DNA from: Actinomycetota bacterium
GTDB lineage: Bacteria; Actinomycetota; Acidimicrobiia; IMCC26256; JACDBD01
Assembly: GCA_013695115.1 (NCBI GenBank)
Contig: JACDBD010000296.1
Coordinates: forward strand, 1 to 5,473
Direction of reading: 5' to 3'
DNA length: 5,473 bases
Below, piece by piece: positions 1 to 5,285 of this stretch. Position 1 is the stretch's first letter, and each line of letters begins with the position of its first letter. The position numbers and the translations under genes were made by a program. The notes beneath the pieces are model-generated. The model saw nothing but the letters and a program-made list of their open reading frames with translations. It searched no databases and had not been told where the DNA came from.

Positions 1-8
1 CACCCTCC

Positions 9-16
9 GGTACGTT
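9..16 (+). promoter_or_regulatory. Candidate extended -10 box for a leaderless CPBP transcript
   Basis: GGTACGTT fits the actinobacterial -10 pattern TAnnnT (TACGTT, 11-16). It is followed by 7 bases and then ATG at 24, so transcription could start at or next to the A of the start codon. No SD lies between the box and the start. A -35 box would fall before the window, so this cannot be completed from the sequence given. Confidence 0.35.
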
Positions 17-23
17 GAGCGCG

Positions 24-743
24 ATGGACGCGTCGGCCGCCGCCACCCGCGTCCGTTGGGGCATCCCCGACGTCGCCCTCGCCTGGGTAGCCGGTCTGAT
101 CGGCGCCGTCGCCCTCGGCGGGATCTCGGCCGCAGTGCTCGACGTCCCCGACGACAAGCTCGCCGACGACATCGGGGTGTTCCTCGCCACCCTGGCCGGC
201 CAGACCCTCCTCGTCGTGCTCGTGCTGGCATTGGTCGCCCGGTCCAAGGGCCGGGGCTCCCTCACTCGCGACTTCGGGCTGACGATCCGGCTCCGCGACG
301 CCGGCTGGCTCGCGGCTGGAGTCGGGCTCCAGATCGCGCTCGGACTCGCGTTGTACCCGATCGCCGAGCTCTACGGCCGGGACGAGTCCCAGGGCGTCGT
401 CGACCTGCTCGAGGACACCTCGGGCGCGGGCCTGGCCGCGTTCGCCGTCGCCGTGGTTCTGGTCGCTCCCCTCGCCGAGGAGCTGCTCTTCCGCGGGGCG
501 CTCCTGCGCGCCCTGCTCCGGCGGACGACGCCCGCCGGGGCGATCTTCCTGTCCGCCCTCGTCTTCGCGCTGGTCCACCCGCTGGGCGACCCCGAAGTCG
601 GCTCGGTCATCGTCGTCCCGGCGATCCTCACCCTGGGGGTCATCTCCGGGTACCTGGCGGTCCGCAGCGGCAACCTCTCCCGCTCGATCATGCTCCACGC
701 CGGCTTCAACCTGCTCACGGTCGTCGCGGTCATCGCCGACTGA
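24..743 (+). CDS. CPBP family intramembrane metalloprotease (CAAX protease/Abi-like)
   Basis: A predicted polytopic membrane protein of 239 residues with the three CPBP (Rce1-like) motifs in order: EELLFR at about residues 152-157 (the paired glutamates and Arg of EExxxR), FALVH at 181-185 and HAGFN at 225-229. In the family these glutamates and histidines form the metal-dependent active site inside the membrane. Hydrophobic segments lie near 16-38, 52-72, 95-113, 136-150, 172-186 and 195-213. The length is normal for the family. Bacterial members cleave membrane substrates or act in bacteriocin immunity or signalling; the substrate here cannot be told. I chose ATG 24 because TACGTT at 11-16 resembles a -10 box at the spacing expected for a leaderless transcript and no SD is visible. 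TTG 15 is an in-frame alternative giving 242 residues, and a start before the window is not excluded. Its link to the downstream sugar genes is only positional. Family call confident; start less so. Confidence 0.9.
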   Translation: MDASAAATRVRWGIPDVALAWVAGLIGAVALGGISAAVLDVPDDKLADDIGVFLATLAGQTLLVVLVLALVARSKGRGSLTRDFGLTIRLRDAGWLAAGVGLQIALGLALYPIAELYGRDESQGVVDLLEDTSGAGLAAFAVAVVLVAPLAEELLFRGALLRALLRRTTPAGAIFLSALVFALVHPLGDPEVGSVIVVPAILTLGVISGYLAVRSGNLSRSIMLHAGFNLLTVVAVIAD

Positions 744-764
744 CTAGTCACCTGCGCGAATCGG

Positions 765-793
765 CTCAAGTCTCCTCGCCGAAATGCCGTTGA
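765..793 (+). promoter_or_regulatory. Candidate sigma-28 (FliA/WhiG-type) promoter
   Basis: CTCAAG (765-770) is followed after 15 bases by GCCGTTGA (786-793). The FliA/WhiG-type consensus is TAAA, about 15 bases, then GCCGATAA. Here TCAA at 766-769 is separated from the GCCG box by 16 bases, one more than consensus, and the -10 half deviates at two positions. The predicted transcript start near 800 would leave a leader of about 25 nt carrying the SD of the zinc-ribbon gene. No good sigma-70-type pair is visible in this 82-nt intergenic gap. The call is a pattern match only. Confidence 0.3.
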
Positions 794-825
794 TCTAGCG
801 GCTGAGGTCACAGGGAGGCTGGCTT

Positions 826-996
826 ATGCCGTGCACGACTTGTTCGAAAGGCGCTCTCGTCGAGATCCGGATGCGGATCGGGGGCTCCGACATCACCTTC
901 CGCCGGTGCGGCCGCTGCGAGACCCAGGCGTGGGAGACGGTCGAAGGCCCGGTCGCGCTAACCGACGTGCTCGACCTGGCCCGCGCCCAGGCCTGA
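826..996 (+). CDS. Small zinc-ribbon protein (hypothetical, 56 aa)
   Basis: A 56-residue protein with two Cys pairs, CTTC at residues 3-6 and CGRC at 28-31, spaced as in a minimal zinc ribbon where four cysteines bind one zinc. Between them is a predicted beta-hairpin region (LVEIRMRIGGSDITFRRC), followed by ETQAWE and a short C-terminal helix ending in LDLARAQA. The start is ATG 826, with an SD GGGAGG at 813-818 and a 7-nt spacer; the stop is TGA 994-996. I do not recognise a named family. Proteins of this size usually bind nucleic acid or a protein partner, but no function can be assigned. It lies 82 nt after the protease gene and 37 nt before the membrane glycosyltransferase-like gene, on the same strand. 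The regular Cys spacing and strong SD make it a believable gene despite its length. Confidence 0.78.
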   Translation: MPCTTCSKGALVEIRMRIGGSDITFRRCGRCETQAWETVEGPVALTDVLDLARAQA

Positions 997-1013
997 TCCG
1001 GCTCAGCGGTGCC

Positions 1014-1034
1014 CGGGTGCCAAGCTGGCACCCG
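1014..1034 (+). promoter_or_regulatory. 9-bp inverted repeat ending on the GTG start of the membrane protein
   Basis: The left arm CGGGTGCCA (1014-1022) is a perfect complement of the right arm TGGCACCCG (1026-1034), leaving a 3-base loop. The last paired base is the G of the GTG start at 1034. There is no U-rich tail, so it is not a normal intrinsic terminator. It could be an RNA hairpin that limits access to the start codon, or a DNA operator. The inverted repeat is seen directly; its role is inferred. Confidence 0.5.
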
Positions 1035-3544
1035 TGGGCGCCCCGACGTCGCTGATCGAGGCGCTGGACCACGGCCGAGCCGGCCTTCGCCGGCGGCTGG
1101 CCGCGATCCTTCCCGCCACCGATCCGGCGCGGCCCTGGTACGAGCGGCTCGAGGCCTGGATCGGCCTCGCCGTCGTCGCCGCCTGTGGCCTCTTCCTCCT
1201 GTTCCAGCAGCAACCCCACCTGCTGCTGCGCGACACGACCACCGCGGGGGGCGATACCGGCGCCCACGTGTGGTGGCCGGCCTATCTCCGCGACCACCTG
1301 CTCCCGCACTGGCGGCTCGCGGGCTGGTCGCCCGCCTTCTACGCCGGCTTCCCCGCGGGCCAGTTCTACTTTCCGCTGCCCGCCCTGCTGGTCGTCGCCC
1401 TCGACGTCGTCCTGCCGTACAACATCGCGTTCAAGCTGGTCACCGCGCTCGGGCCGATCCTGCTGCCCGTCGGCGCCTATGGGTTCGGTCGGGGCCTGCG
1501 CTTCCCCCGGCCCGCGCCCGCGGCCATGGCGGTGGCGGCCACCGCCTTCCTCTTCTTCAAGGGCCGGCCCGGCACCAGCACCGAGGCGACGTCGCAGGCC
1601 TTCAACCAGCGGATCATGGGCGGGACGCTGGCGAGCAACCTGGCGGGGGAGTTCTCGTTCACGCTCGCGCTCGCGCTGGCGTTGGGCTTCCTGGGCGCGC
1701 TGGCGTGGGCTCTCGACCACCCCACTGACCACCCTCCGAACGACGGACGGCGCCGGGCGTGGCTCCCGGCGGTGCTGCTGGCCGCGACGGTGCTCAGCCA
1801 CCTGGTCGTGGCGGTCTTCGCCGTCGTGGGCGCACTCGTCGTGTGGCTCGCCCACCGCCCGGCGCGCAACTACTTCCGCGCGCTCGCGATCGGCGGCGTC
1901 GGCGCGTTGCTCACCGCGGTCTGGAGCGTGCCCCTCGTCGCCACGCTCGGGTACACGACCGACATGGGGTACGAGCCGATCCGCCGGTACGTCGACTACC
2001 TCTTGCCCTCTTACTTCTGGTACCTCTACCCCTTCGCCCTCGTCGCCGTGGTCGCCGTCGTGGTCCGGCGCCGTTGGTGCACCCTCCAGCTCGCCGTCAT
2101 CACCGCGGCGATGGCCCTGGTCTTCCGGCTGTGGGACGTGTTCGACACGCCGGCGTGGAACCTGCGCTTCCTGCCCTTCTGGTATCTCGGCCTCTTCCTG
2201 CTGGCGGCTGTGGGGGTGGCGGAGCTGGTGCGGGGCATCGCCGCGCTCGCGGCGCGAACGGTCGAGGACGACTGGTGGGGGACGGCCGAGCGCCGTGAGG
2301 ACGATGAGCCCGACGTCCCCCCGCCGTCGGACGCCGGGCTCGTTCCCGTACCGTCCGACGTCCCCGCCCCGGCCGACACCCCGGCGCGCCCGTCGGGCGC
2401 GCTCATTCGGTCGGTGACCGCGGTCGCGCTCACGGTCGTGCTCGCCGTCGTCGTCCTCGTCCGGGTACACCAATCGCGCGACTTCCTCGACTTCTGGGTC
2501 CGGTACAACTACACGGGTTACGAGCGGGCCGACTACCTGGTCGCGCCGACCGGCAAGAGCTCCGACGAATACCGCACGCTGATCGACACCCTCGACGACC
2601 TCCCGCCCGGCCGGCTGCTCTGGGAGAACGACTCGCCCGCGCTCGGCGCCTACGGGACCGCGCTGTCCCTCATGTTGCTCCCGTACTGGACCGACCAGCG
2701 GATCGGATCGATGGAAGGCCTCTACTACGAGGCCGCGGCCACGACGCCCTACCTCTTCCTCACCGTCGCCACCCTCACGACGCCGGGCAAGGCGTCGAAC
2801 CCGGTGCGGGGCCTGACCTACCGGACGATCGAGGACTTCGACCTCGGCGTCCGCTATCTCCGGCTCCTCGGCGTGCGCTACTACCTGGCCCAGTCGGCCG
2901 ACGCCAAGGCGCGCGCCGACGCCCACCCCGACCTCGAGCTCGTCGCCGAGGTGCCCGACCTCGACGGCCGCCCGCCGGTGGGATGGAACGTCTACGAGGT
3001 CGCCGGCGCGTCCCTGGTCGAGCCGCTGCCGCGCGAGCCCGTCGTGGTCGAGGACGTGGCCCTCGACGACTGGCGCGACGACGTCGCGTTGCCATGGTTC
3101 GACGACCGCGCCGCGCTGGACCAGCCGCTCGTCACCGGCGGACCCGAGCAGTGGCCCCGCGCGGACGCAAAGGACGCGCGGGAGCGGAACGGCCGGCCGC
3201 TCCCGGACGTGCGCGTGACCGACATCGAGGAGACCGACGACTCCATCTCGTTCCGCGTGTCGCGCACCGGCGTTCCCGTCCTCGTCAAGACGTCGTACTT
3301 CCCCAATTGGCGGGCGTCGGGTGCGGACGGGCCCTGGCGGGCCACACCCAATCTGATGGTGGTGGTGCCGACGAGCAAGGAGGTCCGCCTCGAGTACGGC
3401 ACGACCACGGCGGAGTACCTCGGCCGGGCGGGCACGGTGGCCGGCGTCGCGGGGCTCGGGGCGTTGATCTGGTGGCCACTCCGCCGGAGGGACCGGGGGC
3501 GCGACGACGAGGAGGACGGCCCGGGAGCGGCGACCGGCCCGTGA
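1034..3544 (+). CDS. PTPS-related/YfhO-like polytopic membrane protein, probable GT-C type glycosyltransferase
   Basis: An 836-residue protein. Residues 42-57 form the first membrane helix, followed by a loop with GGDTGAHVW at 72-80 whose Asp74 sits where GT-C glycosyltransferases carry their first-loop catalytic acid. Further hydrophobic helices lie near 112-128, 131-152, 161-176, 206-227, 243-272, 281-305, 326-345, 350-366, 377-398 and 458-477. A polar, Pro/Asp/Glu-rich linker occupies about 404-457. A large soluble domain, probably outside the membrane, spans about 480-797 and includes LRLLGVRYYL (609-618) and, near 748-787, a YfhO-like beta segment with SYFPNWRASG. A last helix (797-815) leads to a charged tail. 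The pattern matches proteins annotated as 6-pyruvoyl-tetrahydropterin-synthase-related membrane proteins; despite the name these are not pterin enzymes. GT-C enzymes use lipid-linked sugars, and the mutase gene 61 nt downstream fits a sugar-transfer role, but donor and acceptor are unknown. GTG 1034 is the only ATG/GTG/TTG between the in-frame stop at 959 and the first helix; it has no clear SD. Confidence 0.8.
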   Translation: MGAPTSLIEALDHGRAGLRRRLAAILPATDPARPWYERLEAWIGLAVVAACGLFLLFQQQPHLLLRDTTTAGGDTGAHVWWPAYLRDHLLPHWRLAGWSPAFYAGFPAGQFYFPLPALLVVALDVVLPYNIAFKLVTALGPILLPVGAYGFGRGLRFPRPAPAAMAVAATAFLFFKGRPGTSTEATSQAFNQRIMGGTLASNLAGEFSFTLALALALGFLGALAWALDHPTDHPPNDGRRRAWLPAVLLAATVLSHLVVAVFAVVGALVVWLAHRPARNYFRALAIGGVGALLTAVWSVPLVATLGYTTDMGYEPIRRYVDYLLPSYFWYLYPFALVAVVAVVVRRRWCTLQLAVITAAMALVFRLWDVFDTPAWNLRFLPFWYLGLFLLAAVGVAELVRGIAALAARTVEDDWWGTAERREDDEPDVPPPSDAGLVPVPSDVPAPADTPARPSGALIRSVTAVALTVVLAVVVLVRVHQSRDFLDFWVRYNYTGYERADYLVAPTGKSSDEYRTLIDTLDDLPPGRLLWENDSPALGAYGTALSLMLLPYWTDQRIGSMEGLYYEAAATTPYLFLTVATLTTPGKASNPVRGLTYRTIEDFDLGVRYLRLLGVRYYLAQSADAKARADAHPDLELVAEVPDLDGRPPVGWNVYEVAGASLVEPLPREPVVVEDVALDDWRDDVALPWFDDRAALDQPLVTGGPEQWPRADAKDARERNGRPLPDVRVTDIEETDDSISFRVSRTGVPVLVKTSYFPNWRASGADGPWRATPNLMVVVPTSKEVRLEYGTTTAEYLGRAGTVAGVAGLGALIWWPLRRRDRGRDDEEDGPGAATGP

Positions 3545-3601
3545 GGCGACCATAAGGAGGGCAGGTACCCTGCCGCCGAGGAGCGCGACCAGGAAAGGAG
3601 G
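3543..3601 (+). promoter_or_regulatory. Repeated leader element, copy 1, with SD, upstream of the phosphomannomutase gene
   Basis: The element starts within the stop codon of the previous gene. In order it holds GCGACCA (3546-3552), an SD-like AAGGAGG (3555-3561), a hairpin GGCAGG-TAC-CCTGCC (3560-3574), a second GCGACCA (3585-3591) and the SD AAAGGAGG (3594-3601), 4 nt before GTG 3606. GGTACCCT (3564-3571) also resembles an extended -10 box (TAnnnT), which would place a transcript start near 3578-3580. Copy 2 at 4973-5035 matches 35 of 38 bases in the core (3543-3580). The near identity between two intergenic sites points to selection for a shared regulatory role. Promoter, operator and RNA-leader readings all remain open. 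Confidence 0.6.
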
Positions 3602-3605
3602 CCCC

Positions 3606-4952
3606 GTGTCTGCGTCGCTCGACGTCATCTTCAAGGCCTACGACATCCGCGGCGTCTACCCCGACGAGCTCGACGAGGGCGTCGCCCGCAGCGTCGGGAA
3701 CGCGTTCGTGGCCTTCACCGGCGCCGATCGGATCGCGGTCGGACGCGACATGCGCCCGTCCTCCGAGCCGCTTGCAGCCGCGTTCGTCGAGGGGGCCACG
3801 CTGGCGGGCGCCGACGTGATCGACCTCGGCCTCACCTCGACCGACCTGTGCTGGTTTGCCTCCGGTCACCTCGATGCCCCCGTCGCCATGTTCACCGCCA
3901 GCCACAACCCGTCCGAGTACGGCGGCATCAAGCTCAGCCGCGCCGGGGCCGCGCCGGTGGGGGAGGAGACCGGCCTGGCCCAGATCAAGGCGGCGGTCGA
4001 GAGCGGCCTGCTCGAGCGAGCCGGTGAGCGCGGGAAGGTCGAGCCCCGCGACCTGCTGCCCGACTTCGCCGCCCACGTCCGCTCCTTCGTCGACGTCGCC
4101 GCGCTCCGCCCGTTGCGGGTGGTGGCCGACACCGCCAACGGCATGGGCGGCCTGGTCGCGCCACCGGTGTTCGACGGCCTGCCCTTTGACCTGACGATCC
4201 TCTACCCCGAGCTCGATGGCACGTTCCCCAACCACCCCGCCAACCCGATCCAGCCCGAGAACCTCGAGGACCTCCAGAAGGCGATCGTCGAGGCCGACGC
4301 CGACGTGGGCCTCGCCTTCGACGGCGACGCCGACCGCGTCTTCCTCGTCGACGACCGTGCCGCGGTGCTGTCCGGGTCGCTGACCACGGCGATCGTCGCC
4401 AAGGGCATCCTCGAGCAGTATCCCGGCGAGACGATCGTGCACAACCTGATCTGCTCGAAGGCGGTGCCCGAGATCGTCCGCGAGATGGGCGGGACGCCGG
4501 TGCGGACCCGGGTCGGCCATTCGTTCATCAAGCAGGTGATGGCCGAGACCGGCGCGATCTTCGGCGGCGAGCACTCCGGCCACTACTACTTCCGCGACAA
4601 CTACCGGGCCGACAGCGGCCTGATCGCCGCGCTCGTCGTGCTGGAGCGGCTGTCGCGCACCGACGAGCCGCTCTCGGAGCTGCGCCGGCCCTACGAGCGC
4701 TACGCGGCGTCGGGGGAGATCAACACCCGGGTCGATGATCCGCCGGCGGTCATCGAGAGGGTCGCGGCCGCGTACAAGGACGCAGAGCAGGACCGCCTCG
4801 ACGGTCTGACCGTCGATTTGGGCGACTGGTGGTTCAACCTGCGGCCGAGCAACACCGAGCCCCTGCTCCGGCTCAACCTGGAGGCCGCCGACGCCGCCGC
4901 CTGCGATCGGCACACCGCCGAGGTGCTGGCGCTCATCCGCGAGGAGAAGTAG
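3606..4952 (+). CDS. manB: Phosphomannomutase/phosphoglucomutase
   Basis: Interconverts mannose-6-P and mannose-1-P (and often glucose-6-P and glucose-1-P) in the cytoplasm, through a phosphoserine and a glucose/mannose-1,6-bisphosphate intermediate. The 448-residue protein is normal length for the alpha-D-phosphohexomutase family and has all four active-site loops: FTASHNP at 96-102 with catalytic Ser99, the metal-binding DGDADR at 239-244, the sugar-binding GEHSGH at 321-326, and the phosphate-binding RPSNTEP at 413-419. The N-terminal KAYDIRG (10-16) is also typical. GTG 3606 is preceded by SD GGAGG (3597-3601) with a rather short 4-nt spacer and gives the expected N-terminus. It lies 61 nt after the membrane protein and 91 nt before the Trm112-like gene, with an isomerase next. 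This order matches the actinobacterial manB (pmmA) locus that supplies mannose-1-P for GDP-mannose. Mannose versus glucose preference cannot be read from sequence; the manB symbol rests on context. Confidence 0.95.
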   Translation: MSASLDVIFKAYDIRGVYPDELDEGVARSVGNAFVAFTGADRIAVGRDMRPSSEPLAAAFVEGATLAGADVIDLGLTSTDLCWFASGHLDAPVAMFTASHNPSEYGGIKLSRAGAAPVGEETGLAQIKAAVESGLLERAGERGKVEPRDLLPDFAAHVRSFVDVAALRPLRVVADTANGMGGLVAPPVFDGLPFDLTILYPELDGTFPNHPANPIQPENLEDLQKAIVEADADVGLAFDGDADRVFLVDDRAAVLSGSLTTAIVAKGILEQYPGETIVHNLICSKAVPEIVREMGGTPVRTRVGHSFIKQVMAETGAIFGGEHSGHYYFRDNYRADSGLIAALVVLERLSRTDEPLSELRRPYERYAASGEINTRVDDPPAVIERVAAAYKDAEQDRLDGLTVDLGDWWFNLRPSNTEPLLRLNLEAADAAACDRHTAEVLALIREEK

Positions 4953-4960
4953 CTCGAAGG

Positions 4961-5004
4961 CCTGCCAGAGGCGAGGCGACCATGAAGATGGCAGGTACCC
5001 TGCC
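4961..5004 (+). promoter_or_regulatory. Possible competing hairpins in leader copy 2
   Basis: CCTGCCA (4961-4967) can pair over 7 bp with TGGCAGG (4989-4995). The same GGCAGG (4990-4995) forms the 6-bp hairpin with CCTGCC at 4999-5004. The two pairings exclude each other, as in a two-state RNA switch. The upstream partner is absent from copy 1, and in GC-rich DNA a 7-bp match can arise by chance, so this is tentative. Confidence 0.25.
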
Positions 5005-5035
5005 GCCGAGCGAGTGCGACCAGAAGAGAAGGAGG
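4973..5035 (+). promoter_or_regulatory. Repeated leader element, copy 2, with SD, upstream of the Trm112-like gene
   Basis: It has the same layout as copy 1: GCGACCA (4976-4982), hairpin GGCAGG-TAC-CCTGCC (4990-5004), GCGACCA (5016-5022), then the SD AAGGAGG (5029-5035), 8 nt before GTG 5044. The core 4973-5010 differs from copy 1 at only three positions, all in the stretch before the hairpin. The 21 bases 4990-5010 are identical to 3560-3580. GGTACCCT (4994-5001) is again a possible extended -10 box, so a transcript starting near 5008 could drive the Trm112-like and isomerase genes separately from the mutase gene. Confidence 0.6.
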
Positions 5036-5043
5036 AACCAACT

Positions 5044-5280
5044 GTGGCGCTCGACGCCAAGCTGCTCGAGATCCTGGCCTGCCCCGAGGACAAGGGGCCG
5101 TTGCTCTACTTCGAGGACGAGGACGCGTTGTACAACCCGCGCCTGAAGAAGCGGTACGCGGTACGCGACGACATACCGATCATGCTGATCGACGAAGCCG
5201 AGACCGTCGACGACGCCGAGCACGACCGCCTGACGGCCAAGGCCGAGGCCGAGAACATCCAGCCGACCTTCGAGAGCTGA
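5044..5280 (+). CDS. UPF0434/Trm112-like small protein
   Basis: A 78-residue cytoplasmic protein with the family signature: an N-terminal helix and LLEILACP at 7-14, KGPLLYF at 17-23, YAVRDDIPIMLIDEA at 38-52, then an acidic C-terminal tail. Eukaryotic and archaeal Trm112 is a zinc-binding partner that activates methyltransferases. Bacterial relatives such as E. coli YcaR have no firmly established role. The usual CPxC knuckle is CPED here and no second Cys pair exists (Cys13 is the only cysteine), so zinc binding is probably lost. The start is GTG 5044, because SD AAGGAGG at 5029-5035 lies 8 nt upstream. A GTG at 5014 is in frame, but using it would put the SD inside the coding region and add residues not expected in the family. 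It sits between the mutase and the isomerase, 5 nt before the latter, so it probably shares a transcript with the isomerase. Confidence 0.88.
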   Translation: MALDAKLLEILACPEDKGPLLYFEDEDALYNPRLKKRYAVRDDIPIMLIDEAETVDDAEHDRLTAKAEAENIQPTFES

Positions 5281-5285
5281 GCGGT

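Noticed and set aside
741..750. Perfect 10-bp palindrome TGACTAGTCA overlapping the protease stop codon
   Set aside because: It is short, isolated and has no terminator features. One such palindrome by chance is unremarkable.
790..795. TTGATC as a sigma-70 -35 box for the zinc-ribbon gene
   Set aside because: A -10 box at the proper distance would fall on the SD at about 813, where no TAnnnT is present.
1009..2417. Two open frames on the plus strand overlapping the membrane protein in other frames
   Set aside because: Their products are Arg/Pro/Ser-rich and domain-free, as expected for off-frame reading of GC-rich coding DNA. The 1034 frame has helices and family motifs.
893..3634. A 913-codon open frame on the minus strand
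   Set aside because: It lies antisense to the membrane protein, its product is a low-complexity Arg/Gly/Glu/Val-rich string without domains, and long antisense frames are expected in DNA with G/C-rich third positions.
3560..5004. The two hairpins as intrinsic terminators, or the repeat as a CRISPR unit
   Set aside because: There is no U tract after either hairpin and each lies just before an SD and start. Only two copies exist, separated by a whole gene, so there is no array.
5014..5043. GTG 5014 as the start of the Trm112-like gene
   Set aside because: The extra ten codons contain the SD that serves GTG 5044, and the added residues precede the normal family N-terminus.
3285..5093. A 602-codon open frame on the minus strand
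   Set aside because: It is antisense to the mutase, which has intact catalytic loops. The frame crosses gene boundaries and its product has no recognisable motif.
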